This document shows positions 54,101 to 63,617 of a stretch of DNA of 64,000 nt, piece by piece. Each line of letters starts with the position of its first letter. The first letter of the stretch is position 1. The DNA comes from Zygosaccharomyces rouxii (lineage: Eukaryota; Ascomycota; Saccharomycetes; Saccharomycetales; Saccharomycetaceae). The notes under the pieces are model-generated. The model saw only the letters and a program-made list of their open reading frames with translations, did not search any database and had not been told where the DNA came from. The stretch lies in NCBI RefSeq assembly GCF_000026365.1, contig NC_012990.1, positions 868,001 to 932,000 of the forward strand. Reading direction: 5' to 3'. The translations under genes were made by a program, and so were the position numbers.

Positions 54101-54453
54101 GCCGTTTCTCTCTGGGATTGTCGTTGGATCAGGGCTCAATTGCACAGATACCAATTGCTCAGTCATCAACACCTTGCTCCACTTCCACTAAAATTTCCAC
54201 TGCTACAGTAACTGTTACCAAGAATTCCACAACTACAAAGCATGTTACAGCCCCTGTAACACATACCGTTACTCAGAAAGTTAGCGACTGCCATTGCCCA
54301 GTAGAATCTCATCAGTCCTCATTGGAACCATATTTTAATAATAACTCTTCGGATACAGGCCCTAGCATAGCTCCCTATAGTGGTCAAGGATTAGTCCTAA
54401 AGAGGGGCAACAGTATTACAGCTCTCATAGGCGTGCTGTTATTCATACTTTAA
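51106..54453 (+). CDS. SAG1: Sag1-like alpha-agglutinin with flocculin-type repeats (GPI cell-wall adhesin)
   Basis: 1115 residues, far longer than the 650 of S. cerevisiae. A signal peptide occupies 1-23 (SILFLLCLAWHTFA). An Ig-like head at 24-330 matches the agglutinin/ALS ligand-binding domain: GWSASFDFEIENGSSVSKGD, FTLNFPTVYRIKF, YYLGMSCPNGYLLGGTQTI. Residues about 348-672 hold six repeats of 47-60 residues of the form TTGWTGTY...GAPTEEIIYYVETP, which resemble Flo1-type flocculin repeats. A very Ser/Thr-rich stalk follows, with Cys patches CDC and CHCP, ending in a hydrophobic GPI signal (ITALIGVLLFIL). Alpha-agglutinin binds a-agglutinin (Aga2) on the mating partner. Its position next to APL1 supports orthology. 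The repeats may add general adhesion, which is an inference. Confidence 0.93.
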   Translation: MYKTFNSIRSILFLLCLAWHTFAKEINGVSFSGLKFTPLSSLHYPHQGWSASFDFEIENGSSVSKGDYFTLNFPTVYRIKFDDNKLTTNATLQDGSEAFECFAAQQAAYKNEDTVFKCVAIQGLSSYSSLSGSLSFGLSFSSGGSSYEYEMQNADKFHSGTMQVSLADQLSASVEFDSANFTKDIYTIGRSTTFNSLESYYLGMSCPNGYLLGGTQTINYDRENKGYDLDCSSVQVYLSDQFNDWSLPLKGDNANAKVDCSDDTLKVNMNEAKPNQKLWINALQDVSAGVNTIQHEVHLQYSCSDTEQKTTYSTQFSTVVEYTIYQASDSGTLSGLTATSASSSSPVVTTPTITSTITTGWTGTYNTTYSTGSTELSGSGDVPTEEIIYYVETPSESSVPQTTTTTTTTGWTGTYTTTYSTGSTELSGSTGAPTEEIIYYVETPSESSVPQTTTTTTTTGWTGTYTTTYSTGSTELSGSTGAPTEEIIYYVETPSETVTPQTTTTTTTNIWSGSYTTTYSTESTSLYFSTGVPMEEVIIYVETPESKVAPSSSTPQSKTTVTSTTTTGWTGKYNSTYSTASTILVGSTGIPTEEIIYYFETPETQLFNTSSTPAPSSSTTIGIVTTTTTTTTGWTGTYTTTYLTASTSLGGNTGTLTEEIIYYVETPNTTVFPPPSTSVTSKANITSSTSQISSTSWSSKVNLTSSTPHLVTLSTTDLNSTYLTTCDCSESVPTINWSSSSTSNTITSVPPSETSYVPQSSSASVSKSSLNITSTSSPSASIQSISTLPSPTSSDVFNSTISPSLPVSSFSTLSTSSAQNSINSTHVTTTTPTAETFFSTTANSTGSNYLTSSRPISTSSVETTSVTNSTSVPPAITSNPIITSPWVTATATTLQSRTEASSTSVGNFSSTTSAATLTPTTEASSTIIADSSTTPVTSVAIPSSTSATLSTDSATTSTSPIIPIAASSSSSSSSSSAPSSGFSSAAAVSTTPSPSSSGGRFSLGLSLDQGSIAQIPIAQSSTPCSTSTKISTATVTVTKNSTTTKHVTAPVTHTVTQKVSDCHCPVESHQSSLEPYFNNNSSDTGPSIAPYSGQGLVLKRGNSITALIGVLLFIL
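52152..53120 (+). repeat. Intragenic repeats encoding flocculin-type modules in SAG1
   Basis: Six units. Those from 52305 to 52604 form two 150 bp copies (period 50 codons, 52305 to 52455 to 52605) that differ at very few bases; the flanking units are more diverged and carry insertions between them. Near-identical neighbours suggest recent expansion, so length is likely to vary between strains. Confidence 0.85.
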
Positions 54454-55140
54454 AAAAAATAATAAATGGACTTATTAAGATTAAGCGCTCAAAATTCATC
54501 TGTGCTGGGAGCGGGTTGCCGCCCAATAGATTTTTCATTTTGCGTATACCTACTAAATGCTGTGGAGTTATTTACATCGATGTTTCGCTGTCTCATCTCT
54601 AATAAATTCCTGAATGTAGGCTTTAACACATTCTTGGCAAGGTTCTCGGCTTCATTTACAAATAGAATGTGTTCAATTGACCGGTAAGACTTACTGTGCT
54701 AATTACGTCTCAGTTGTCTCAGCTGCATTCTTGGCAGCTAAAACCGGAGATGTTACTCAATAACCTTAGGCAAATATTGCACCAATGATAAATAGCGCCA
54801 ACGTATAATTATACAAGTAAGCAATTGCTGATCAACATCGGTATAACCTTCGCTTATTCCCGCGGATATCTGTATCCAAGACGTATCACGTGACCAAAAG
54901 AGATCTAACGCGTTGACGCGTAATTTACCCAATCAGGTAACTGCAGGTAATTTCGATTCTTCTTGAGGTAAAAAATTCTTCAAAGCAACCGCGTGTCAGA
55001 TTATTAAAGGAAGAACCGTTGAAAGATTTCTACTTCCCAACTGGAACTCACATCCCAATCCCTCAAAGGTTGAAGATCAGAAACAGCGTTAGAGATCGTT
55101 GGTTGGAGGCCGATATCGATATCGATAGATTGGTAATATC
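54454..55140. promoter_or_regulatory. MSA1 promoter with two MCB sites and an E-box
   Basis: ACGCGT occurs at 54908-54913 and again at 54916-54921, about 220-233 bp upstream of MSA1. These are MCB elements, bound by MBF (Mbp1-Swi6) at G1/S. CACGTG (Cbf1/Pho4 type) lies at 54887-54892. An open frame of 73 codons at 54466 has no family features and overlaps the likely SAG1 terminator. Confidence 0.7.
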
Positions 55141-57120
55141 ATGGAAAAGCCCGTAAGGAAAAGAGGTAGACCACCGATCACTAAGGATTATGCAAATCCT
55201 TTAGAAAGTCCTATGGCACATTCTTCATTAAGGATGCAGAGACAAGGTGCTCAAGTTTTCCAAAGGCCAACTATGAAAGTCGGATCTGTGACGCCATCAC
55301 CAAAAAATCGCTCATTTTCAAATTCTGGTATTGGTAATGGTGCTAATAATAATACTATGGGTAACAATAGTGGTAGCACCTTAGTAGAGAGCGGATCTCA
55401 ACCCGGATCTTCTACTAAAAAAGCAAGATATAGAGGTGTTATATTGTCAACACCTACCAAATGGCCCGCTGGCGGGAAAAATGATAATGGTACTGGTTCA
55501 ACGGGGACACCAACACCTTCTTCTAGTGATAGCGTTTTTTGTTCAGCTTCCAAATTAGCTTTGAAAAGCTCGCCGCCATTATCGACTTCGCCTTTGAAGG
55601 ATGAAAATGATGAAAATAGTAGTAATAACATCAAGAACAATTTTTCAACTGCAAAAAGGGCTGGTCCCAATTTTACAAATTCATCATCATCACAGCAGTT
55701 CAAATTTTCATTGACAATTGGTGAAAATGGTAGAGCTTCAATTGCAGGTTCATCATCACAGGATTCGACACCTTGTAAATCTAATGATCCTCAACAACTT
55801 AATAGTGATGGTCAAGATAATAGGGAAGATCTTGGATTACAGACTTTTGAGAAAAGAAAAGTTTTAACACTTTTAAAGCAAATGCGTAATGATGCCGCAC
55901 CGCCATCACCCTCAAATACTGTCTCAAGAGTTAAGAAACCAAAGCATAATCATAAAAAGCAGAATTCGTATGGTGAAACAGAATTGCCGCCAATATTGGA
56001 ATCATGCGCGGGTGTGAATTCTGGCACTAATGTAGGTGGTAAATCTCCAAAGGCTCCACCAGTTTGGACTCAATCCCCGCAACCACCTTCAACACCAAAG
56101 ACTTCGTTTTCAATCAGAACTGGTTTTACTCCAAATATTGGTATCGATCAAGTTCTTTTGGATGTAGTTGCATCTCCCAAGAGTGCGGGTCCTACAGAAA
56201 ACCCACTAAACTACGGTTATTTATCCAATATGATCTCATTATCACCAAGAACTAAATCGCCAGAATTTCCTCAACAAGAACAATCTCAGCGACAATCTCA
56301 ACAAGATCACCAAGAATCTCAACAGCAACAGCAACAGCAACAGCAACAACAACAGCAGCAGCAGCAGCAACAACAAAAGGATGAAGAACAACAGAAACAA
56401 AAACAACAAACTCAACAACAGTTCGTTTTCAAGTTTTCAGGTGCAGATCCGCTATTGCTCACGGATGACGCTGATGGTAATTGGTCAGAGATAATCTATA
56501 ACCATTTGCAAAATTCTCCCCGTCCTCAAATCTGCTTCAATACACCACCATCATGGGTAAACTTTGGCTCACCCAGAGCAGCAGGTTTTACACCACAGGC
56601 AAGAAGAGATTCCACATCTCAATCCGCCTTAGAGAATGATCCATCAAAATCAATTAAAGGGCTTTCTCAGGTAAATCGTCGTGATAGTATTATAAATTTA
56701 AGTTCATCTCCCCCACGTCGGGAGTTGTTCCCAGCCTCGCCTTTAAGGCGCCCGTCTTTACCCTATAGTACAACTTTAACGCCAAGAATTACAACAAACA
56801 CGACAACAGTAGCGGGTAATCATAACGATAAATTGGTTCCTGAACCATCAACCCCGAGAGGCCAAGAAGTACAATTACCGGCAATGATCGAATGTACCCC
56901 ACTAATCCAACAGACAATGAATGGTTCATTAACTACTAAATATCTCTCCAACGTTTTATCAAATACCGCAAATGGTACAAATGCCAATGGTATTAATGAT
57001 TGCGGTGCATTCGCCGAGGCTGCTTTGCCAGTTAAAGATCCAATAAGACATTTATCTTCACCAGGAGGAGAGCAAGAGGACGCTAGAGCTGCCCTAAAGA
57101 AACTCATCGCAGAGCGATAA
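55141..57120 (+). CDS. MSA1: Msa1/Msa2, G1/S transcription co-activator bound to SBF and MBF
   Basis: 659 residues. The N-terminus KRGRPPITKDYANPLESPMA carries an AT-hook-like KRGRPP and is the signature of this family. Next come the YRGVILSTPTK block, KFSLTIGENGRASIAGS, FEKRKVLTLLKQMRND and DPLLLTDDADGNWSE. The C-terminal LIQQTMNGSLTTKYLS and ARAALKKLI blocks complete the match. Much of the rest is low-complexity, including Q19 at 394-412. Msa1 and Msa2 are whole-genome-duplication paralogues that time G1-specific transcription with Cdk1, so a pre-duplication species should have this single gene. Paired MCB sites upstream imply that MBF regulates its own cofactor. It converges on ALG8. Confidence 0.94.
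   Translation: MEKPVRKRGRPPITKDYANPLESPMAHSSLRMQRQGAQVFQRPTMKVGSVTPSPKNRSFSNSGIGNGANNNTMGNNSGSTLVESGSQPGSSTKKARYRGVILSTPTKWPAGGKNDNGTGSTGTPTPSSSDSVFCSASKLALKSSPPLSTSPLKDENDENSSNNIKNNFSTAKRAGPNFTNSSSSQQFKFSLTIGENGRASIAGSSSQDSTPCKSNDPQQLNSDGQDNREDLGLQTFEKRKVLTLLKQMRNDAAPPSPSNTVSRVKKPKHNHKKQNSYGETELPPILESCAGVNSGTNVGGKSPKAPPVWTQSPQPPSTPKTSFSIRTGFTPNIGIDQVLLDVVASPKSAGPTENPLNYGYLSNMISLSPRTKSPEFPQQEQSQRQSQQDHQESQQQQQQQQQQQQQQQQQQQKDEEQQKQKQQTQQQFVFKFSGADPLLLTDDADGNWSEIIYNHLQNSPRPQICFNTPPSWVNFGSPRAAGFTPQARRDSTSQSALENDPSKSIKGLSQVNRRDSIINLSSSPPRRELFPASPLRRPSLPYSTTLTPRITTNTTTVAGNHNDKLVPEPSTPRGQEVQLPAMIECTPLIQQTMNGSLTTKYLSNVLSNTANGTNANGINDCGAFAEAALPVKDPIRHLSSPGGEQEDARAALKKLIAER
56320..56376 (+). repeat. 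CAA/CAG tract encoding 19 glutamines in MSA1
   Basis: Nineteen consecutive Gln codons, mixed CAA and CAG, inside a wider Gln-rich segment (residues 378-425). It is likely polymorphic. Confidence 0.9.
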
Positions 57121-57281
57121 TTTTCCTTTTGCAACCAATGATAGACATTAATCTCTATTTTTTCCCCCTTCTTTCTGCACTACGAATCATTTTATTTCTT
57201 TTATTTACTTCTTAGCGGGACTTATCGCGGATGTAATAATTGTGTATTCAATACTTTTTCACATAACTATATTTTTTCATA

Positions 57282-58952
57282 TTATTCCCAAAGTGGTTCA
57301 TCAAAATTGTATAACCAGGATAATCCAGCCCATGAACCGATAATTCCTAACGAACAGTAAACGCTGTAACTCATTAGACTAACGAATTCAAATTTCTGGA
57401 AAAGAGGATATCTCCATTTCATCATATCAAGGAATTGAACTCCAAGCACCAATGGTAATAATAGATAGATGTAAATCATAGAGAGACGATCTAAAAAGAA
57501 AACTCTCCTTTCAACACTTGATGATAAAAAGGTTGTCTTTCTCAATGCATAGAAATAAATCATACACCAAACCAATGTATAAAGACATTTGAGCAGGAAG
57601 TCTTGATTTTCGTACAATAATGGGAATAATGAGACATAACCTGAAGCCGCCAATAGCATATACGAAGTCAAAAGCCTTCTATCACAAGCCACCAAAAATG
57701 AAAATGGTACAATAGCTAACATGATAGCCTTTTCATGAACGTGCCAACCAAATAAGTAGGACGCTAATCCGCAAAGGGTCAGAGAACCAATAAATCTCTT
57801 GTACGAAGGGTCAAATAAGACAGGGATCACTGCCAAGACTTGGTAAAATGCCGTTAGGGCAAATGTCAATTTTGGTGTAATTTGAGGTAAAATCACGAAG
57901 AAGACGTCTTGAACCAAACCTTTAGTACCGTTATTATTCTGCGCAATACGCTGTTTAATCTCATCAATAGTTGAAGGAATCAATGGAGGTTGAATAAACT
58001 TGGAAGTAAACTGATGCACGTAGGGCAATTTCAACATGACTACAGTTAAAATCTTATCCAAAAATGAATACAGAGCCCAGAAGTTGGGAGCCCAATAGGC
58101 ATGAGTCAATCCCCTAGAAAAGGGAAATAACCTGGTGAGAACTTGCGGTAAATCTTTGACGAAAGGTCCAAAACAAAGCGCAAATACACCAATGACAATA
58201 CTACCCAACTGGAACAGGTGTCTCCATTTAACGATGAAGATTAAATCTTTATAGCTTTTAAATTTGAAATCTTGGAAGTTCAAGCAGTAAGCCCTTAGTA
58301 AAAAGACAAAATAGCATGGCGCCAAATATAAAAAGATGTGCTTGAAACACAGGGCCACAGAATAGAAAGTTGCACACCAAAGGTATTTACCGCGTTTAGC
58401 CGCCACTATGGATGCAATCAAAATGGCAAAGAGAAATCCATTGTACTGGAAATGAATGTGGTCCACAATTAGGAAAGCTGGCGAGAGGACAATGCTAGAA
58501 GCAATGACAAAGCTTTGCGTCCTTTCAGTAACACTACTCGTGTTAATGAAAACTTGTAAGACGACAAATAGCAGGATTTCACTTAATATAACGGTACTCC
58601 TTTGGAAAACCAGCGTTGACCAACCGAATTGACCCTTATCGACAATTTCAAGGCATCCATCTTGCTTCACTGTTCCAGGTACAAATTGTGATAAAAACCA
58701 TTCAAAATATGCGAAAAATGGCGGATAGTCAAGAGTCCATTGGCTGGTAGCCTCATAATACCATTGGCGCAGTGGTAAATTATGAGTAATGGCTAACCAA
58801 TTCCTATGAACATCAAAATCTGTACTGAAATAATCAGGAATCAACAGTATTTTCAATACCAAAGACGCAATCCAAAAATTCCAAAGGGAAAACCGTCGTG
58901 TACCCATTGCAGCTAACTGCTCTTGCTTGTTCAATTGACGCCCACTTTTCAT
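57282..58952 (-). CDS. ALG8: Alg8, ER glucosyltransferase adding the second glucose to the N-glycan precursor
   Basis: 556 residues, against 577 in S. cerevisiae. A multispanning membrane protein of the ALG6/ALG8 family. The first lumenal loop has the acidic catalytic-type stretch YFSTDFDVHRNWLAITHNLPL and WTLDYPPFFAYFEWFLSQF. Later come DHIHFQYNGFLFAILI, FKHIFLYLAPCYFVFLLRAY, FSRGLTHAYWAPNFWALYSF and LFGWHVHEKAIML, all diagnostic. Alg8 uses dolichyl-phosphate-glucose to extend Glc1Man9GlcNAc2 to Glc2 in the ER lumen. Gene order MSA1-ALG8-VPS5 parallels S. cerevisiae YOR066W to YOR069C. It diverges from VPS5, with 186 bp between starts. Confidence 0.97.
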   Translation of the reverse strand: MKSGRQLNKQEQLAAMGTRRFSLWNFWIASLVLKILLIPDYFSTDFDVHRNWLAITHNLPLRQWYYEATSQWTLDYPPFFAYFEWFLSQFVPGTVKQDGCLEIVDKGQFGWSTLVFQRSTVILSEILLFVVLQVFINTSSVTERTQSFVIASSIVLSPAFLIVDHIHFQYNGFLFAILIASIVAAKRGKYLWCATFYSVALCFKHIFLYLAPCYFVFLLRAYCLNFQDFKFKSYKDLIFIVKWRHLFQLGSIVIGVFALCFGPFVKDLPQVLTRLFPFSRGLTHAYWAPNFWALYSFLDKILTVVMLKLPYVHQFTSKFIQPPLIPSTIDEIKQRIAQNNNGTKGLVQDVFFVILPQITPKLTFALTAFYQVLAVIPVLFDPSYKRFIGSLTLCGLASYLFGWHVHEKAIMLAIVPFSFLVACDRRLLTSYMLLAASGYVSLFPLLYENQDFLLKCLYTLVWCMIYFYALRKTTFLSSSVERRVFFLDRLSMIYIYLLLPLVLGVQFLDMMKWRYPLFQKFEFVSLMSYSVYCSLGIIGSWAGLSWLYNFDEPLWE

Positions 58953-59138
58953 CCTATCAGACCCTCTTGGTTGGTACTGCCTGCTTTCTATACTTGGGTT
59001 AATCTTGCTTATTGTTACTGGCCCTTGTTCAAGAGAAAAATCCTCAAGAGTCGATTGATATCAACAACACTTCTTAACAAACCTTTACCCAAAATAAAAA
59101 TAAGAACAAAAAAGAATTGATTTAAAAGGAGCTTCCAA

Positions 59139-61091
59139 ATGGATTACGACGATGATTTGAATGCTCCAGTTTGGGATGACCTAAATCCCCCAAAACAAGC
59201 TTCAGTTCCAGAATTAAGTGACACCTTTGCTGACTTGAATACAGATGAAGCGAACCAGGGAGAAGAAGAAGAGGAAGACGAAGGTGTTAACAGTGGCGAG
59301 GAGACTCATACTGCTGAACATGAGAATTCAGACAACCTTCTGAACACACTGGCACCTCAAGAGGATCCATTGGTGGATTTACAGACTGCTAACGAAGCAT
59401 CGATTCTTTCATCACCAACAAAAGGTGCTGACGATCCGCTTTTCTCTGCATCTACATATCAGCCATTGGTGTTTGGCGATACTAATGATCAAGACCTTTC
59501 GCAATCGACACCTGTGCTTTCATCAGCAGCTAGGAAAAGTGGGAAACCACGCATGTTGTTCAATTCGGCTAGAATGCGTCGCCGTCCCTTGGATAAGAAG
59601 GCTAGTAATACTACAACTACCACCACTGTCACTAATAATAATGCCAACTCTGAAGTAGCAGATCCACTGGGTAAGATCAAGAAAGAGACTGAAAAAAAGG
59701 TGGATGAGGGTCCCATATCGGTGACTTCCAACAATACAACAAAGAGTAAAAGTATTATCGATCAGGTGGAGGAACCACTTTTCAAAGTACCAGCGAGAAG
59801 GAATATAAGTGAGAATCAATTGGAATCAAATGAAACCCAAGTCCAAAAGCAACAAGAACAGAACCAAGATGAAGAGCGCGAACCGGTAAATTTTTACATA
59901 GAGGTCAAAGATCCGGTTAAAGTAGGTGAATTGACATCGATGCATGTGGAATATACAGTGGTCGTAGAATCAGAACTTTTGGAAACGCGATATGCTCAAG
60001 TAAATAGACGATACAGGGACTTCAGGTGGCTTTACCGTCAATTGCAAAGTAATCATTGGGGTAGAATAATCCCACCACCACCGGAGAAACAAAGTGTTGG
60101 TAGATTTAAGCAGGATTTCATTGAAAATAGAAGATTTCAAATGGAAAAAATGTTACAGAAAATTGCTAGCAGTCCAGTTTTACAATCTGATTTGGATTTT
60201 ATTTTGTTTTTAACAAGCAACAATTTTAATTTCGAATCCAAACATCGTGAGCACACGACTGGATCCAATGCTTCTCGTGATAGTAACGATCTTTCAGAAA
60301 TTCATATTAGTGAAATTGAATTGTTAGGAGCAGAGGATGCTGCTGTTGTTTTGAAAAATGGTGGATTAGATGGCGAGTCTCAAAAGAGATTTTTAAGCCT
60401 TTCGTTTTCATCATTACCCAAATATAATGAAACGGATGAATATTTTATCGATCAGTATAAGTTAACAGAAAGCTTAGAGGAACGCCTGAAACAGTTAAAC
60501 AAATCCCTAGACTTGGTGGATTCGGAAAGGAATGAGCTGGCCTCGGTTACAGAAGAATTTTCAAAGACAATAGATTCGTTGGCCGAATTGGAAGTTACAA
60601 GGCAAAACGTTGAAATTTTAACCAATTTCGCTGATACTCATAGGCGCATAAGGGAATCATTGGAGAGAAGTTCTTTACAGGAATCTCTTACTCTGGGGGT
60701 TACGCTCGATGAGTACATTAGATCACTGGCAAGCGTAAAGGCAATTTTCAATCAAAGAGCTCGCTTAGGCCATTATTTGGTCATTGTAGAGACTGATTTT
60801 GCCAAAAAACAATCGCTCTTGGAAAAGTTACCACAAAACTCCACTTCCCAAAGTAATATCGATAAGATCAACAGTGCTAAAAGGGAATATCAAACTCTAC
60901 AGAGAAGATGCAAATCTGTAAAAAAAAGATGGCAAGAAGTGGGTGATTGTATCAAGAAAGAATTGGCCAATTTTGAGATAGAAAAAGTGAAAGATTTTAG
61001 AAACAGTCTGGAAATTTTCCTCGAATCCGCTATCGAATCCCAAAAAGAATGCATCGAACTGTGGGAAACTTTCTACCAGAACAACCTGTAA
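59139..61091 (+). CDS. VPS5: Vps5, PX-BAR sorting nexin of the retromer
   Basis: 650 residues, against 675 in S. cerevisiae. An acidic, disordered N-terminus (1-240) precedes the PX domain at about 249-365 with RRYRDFRWLYRQL and a proline loop IIPPPPEKQSVGRF. A BAR domain of three long helices fills about 420-645. Vps5 dimerises with Vps17 and, with Vps26-Vps29-Vps35, forms retromer tubules that return Vps10 from endosome to Golgi. VPS5 and YKR078W are duplication paralogues in S. cerevisiae, so this gene stands for both. SNX4 in the same window is a second PX-BAR gene. It converges on TRZ1 with an 87 bp gap. Confidence 0.96.
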   Translation: MDYDDDLNAPVWDDLNPPKQASVPELSDTFADLNTDEANQGEEEEEDEGVNSGEETHTAEHENSDNLLNTLAPQEDPLVDLQTANEASILSSPTKGADDPLFSASTYQPLVFGDTNDQDLSQSTPVLSSAARKSGKPRMLFNSARMRRRPLDKKASNTTTTTTVTNNNANSEVADPLGKIKKETEKKVDEGPISVTSNNTTKSKSIIDQVEEPLFKVPARRNISENQLESNETQVQKQQEQNQDEEREPVNFYIEVKDPVKVGELTSMHVEYTVVVESELLETRYAQVNRRYRDFRWLYRQLQSNHWGRIIPPPPEKQSVGRFKQDFIENRRFQMEKMLQKIASSPVLQSDLDFILFLTSNNFNFESKHREHTTGSNASRDSNDLSEIHISEIELLGAEDAAVVLKNGGLDGESQKRFLSLSFSSLPKYNETDEYFIDQYKLTESLEERLKQLNKSLDLVDSERNELASVTEEFSKTIDSLAELEVTRQNVEILTNFADTHRRIRESLERSSLQESLTLGVTLDEYIRSLASVKAIFNQRARLGHYLVIVETDFAKKQSLLEKLPQNSTSQSNIDKINSAKREYQTLQRRCKSVKKRWQEVGDCIKKELANFEIEKVKDFRNSLEIFLESAIESQKECIELWETFYQNNL

Positions 61092-61178
61092 GAGAAAGAG
61101 ATGAATCAACGAAATTAAAGAAAGATTGATTATTTACATGCAAATACACATTTAATTGTTTTAAAGCACCCGACTAAA

Positions 61179-63617
61179 TCAAGACTGACTCTCATCTTCC
61201 TCCTCTTGTTTCTCCTCCATGAATACTTGATTCAATTGATCAAATACGGATTCTTGTTCACCCAGCGTCTCATAGTCTACAATCATACCATCGAAGGCAT
61301 AGCAATATTCTTTAGCCAAAATTTTTATGTTATCGTTAACTTGAGGAGCCTTCGGATATCTTTGAGAAAAATGAGTTAAAATCAATTTTTGGGCATTCAT
61401 TTCATTTGAAACTTCAATGGCTTCATTTATAGTACAATGCTTTTTCTTGATAGCGTCTTCAATTAATTCGTTATCAAGAGTAGCTTCATGGATCAAAAGA
61501 TCCGAATTCTTACCAATATCCTTTGAAAAATGCTCTATGTTGGGTCTAGTATCACCAGAGTAGGACATCTTGAATAATTTCTTTGAAGAAGATGACATGA
61601 AAAATGAAATGGTATTGGAATAGGCCCAATCACAATGCTTAGCCCTACAGGTTTGCATGTTGAAAATACGAAGATCCTTGTACATCTTTTTAATGGTGTC
61701 CAAATCCCTTAATGATGAATTACTATCGATTTCTAATTTCCTTCTCTTTTTATCTGCAGATTCAAGACCATCGGCATACTCTTCCAGAGGTATTGGTTTG
61801 GTTTCCCTTCTCACGTATGATCCATTAACAAAATGTTCACAACTAATGTAACGAATACGATTTAATAAATTTGCATCCTCCAATAATAACCATTCATTTA
61901 TGAAGCGGTTGTACTGCCATGGAGTTATCACGTAAATAACCTCGTCATCATCTTGATGATATTTGAACCATTCTTTCAAAATGCTAATAATACCTAAGTG
62001 GTGATCAGCGTGCAAATGACTTAGGTACATCATCTTCATATTCTTAAAAATCTTGCAAACAGTAGTACTGGGGAAATGTCTTCTTATAGTTCCTAAAGTA
62101 TTTTCACCAGCGTCTAACAGTATGATTCTACTATCAATATTACCAGTTTCTGTTTTGTAAGGGATCTTTAAAAGAGTTGAAAGAACGTTTCTGTATTTTG
62201 AAGGCAGTGCACTCCCTGTTCCCAATGTGATAGCTTCAACATTACTCTTCTTTTCCGGTGTATCAAAGTTATCAACACCTTGTTGTTCAGTAACTATTTT
62301 TTCAAATGAAGTTGATGGTAGATTTAGAGGTTTAACATGTCTTCGATATGCAAAATCCCATGACCAATCAGGACAGTTGTTTTCAATCTTGATCCTCATT
62401 GACTCTTCCCCCTTGGTGAAAGATTCGATCTGAGTAACCGAACCTTGAGTGAAAGGATGAACATTTTCACTAGGAATAGTTGACCTTAACGGTTCCTCTT
62501 GTGATTGCGACAGTGTAGTTCCGCGATCCGTTGGCTTACTGAAACATTCATAGAATTCTTTGGACAGAATCGAATTTGACTGAGGTAAGTTGAAATTTTG
62601 AACCATCAATGCCTTTAATTTGAGTACAGTCAAAGCAGCACCTTTAAACACAATGGTATTGGGACAAACCTTTGGATGAGAAACAAACATTTGTACGTCA
62701 TTACCAAAAAGTTCCATTGACTTAATGAGATTATCATTAATAGTAACATCTCCTCCCAAAAAAAAATAAACGATACCCAAATCTTCGCAGTCGTACTCCT
62801 TAAACTTTTCTCTAAATCCTTCAATGTAAGAATCATCCGGAATATCCAGAATCAAAACTCTCGGAAACTGTCTTTGTTTCTCCAAGACCTGTTCTGGAGT
62901 AATTTGAGAGCCGTCATCTAAAGTAATCGACTGACCAGATGCTAATTTACCAAAGGAAGGGCCTTTAGGTACACCTAATTTAGCCGCTATATCAGGCCTA
63001 AACTTACCTCTAACAGGTTCGAACACGATTTCATAACAGGTGGAAGTCCTTGGTACACTGAATTGTGTCGGTAGTTCAACATTTAAAAATGGATCAGAAG
63101 AAGGATCGTATCTAGAGGTAGGTCCATTTTTGGGGAACATATTGGCGACTATAGATTTTAATGCCATATTTTGCCTTTCGTTGAAAACCAAATTATCGTT
63201 GCCGCCAGACTGAGGAACTATGATCGATTTAACTCTTAAGAGGCCGTCACTATAGATTTCTTGATCTTTCATAGCGTCTGTCTGTAGCGAAATACCAAAT
63301 CTGAATACGAAATATCTCCACGTAGAAACCACATAATTAATCAAATCACCACCGTGATGCAATTTCAAATTTGCCTTACCTTGATCTGCAACAGTAAGAA
63401 TCATACCTGGTAGCCCACCCAAACTATTCCAATTCAGTTCACCTGTAAGGAATATATCTTGCAATTTACCAATTCTAGTACGACTTTCTGTTAAGCATCT
63501 TTGGGAGCCCTCTGCCATTTTACCAAAGAAATAACGATCTCCATGATGGGATTGTAATAGAAGTAATGGATGACTCGTATCAGAGGTTGGATGTGCTACA
63601 GTGGTAAGGTAGAACAT
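61179..63617 (-). CDS. TRZ1: Trz1, long-form tRNase Z (tRNA 3' endonuclease)
   Basis: 812 residues from the ATG at 63617, where MFYLTTVAHPTSDTSHPLLL aligns with the start of S. cerevisiae Trz1 (838). The N-terminal half is the inactive metallo-beta-lactamase-like half. The C-terminal half carries the active site: GTGSALPSKYRN, zinc motif SHLHADHHLG (HxHxDH), and later YSGDTRPN, IHEATLDN and LILTHFSQRYP. Trz1 cuts the 3' trailer from tRNA precursors in nucleus and mitochondria. The frame is open 59 more codons upstream without an ATG and encodes a basic presequence-like segment; it is listed separately. VPS5 paralogue and TRZ1 adjoin on S. cerevisiae chromosome XI. Confidence 0.97.
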   Translation of the reverse strand: MFYLTTVAHPTSDTSHPLLLLQSHHGDRYFFGKMAEGSQRCLTESRTRIGKLQDIFLTGELNWNSLGGLPGMILTVADQGKANLKLHHGGDLINYVVSTWRYFVFRFGISLQTDAMKDQEIYSDGLLRVKSIIVPQSGGNDNLVFNERQNMALKSIVANMFPKNGPTSRYDPSSDPFLNVELPTQFSVPRTSTCYEIVFEPVRGKFRPDIAAKLGVPKGPSFGKLASGQSITLDDGSQITPEQVLEKQRQFPRVLILDIPDDSYIEGFREKFKEYDCEDLGIVYFFLGGDVTINDNLIKSMELFGNDVQMFVSHPKVCPNTIVFKGAALTVLKLKALMVQNFNLPQSNSILSKEFYECFSKPTDRGTTLSQSQEEPLRSTIPSENVHPFTQGSVTQIESFTKGEESMRIKIENNCPDWSWDFAYRRHVKPLNLPSTSFEKIVTEQQGVDNFDTPEKKSNVEAITLGTGSALPSKYRNVLSTLLKIPYKTETGNIDSRIILLDAGENTLGTIRRHFPSTTVCKIFKNMKMMYLSHLHADHHLGIISILKEWFKYHQDDDEVIYVITPWQYNRFINEWLLLEDANLLNRIRYISCEHFVNGSYVRRETKPIPLEEYADGLESADKKRRKLEIDSNSSLRDLDTIKKMYKDLRIFNMQTCRAKHCDWAYSNTISFFMSSSSKKLFKMSYSGDTRPNIEHFSKDIGKNSDLLIHEATLDNELIEDAIKKKHCTINEAIEVSNEMNAQKLILTHFSQRYPKAPQVNDNIKILAKEYCYAFDGMIVDYETLGEQESVFDQLNQVFMEEKQEEEDESQS

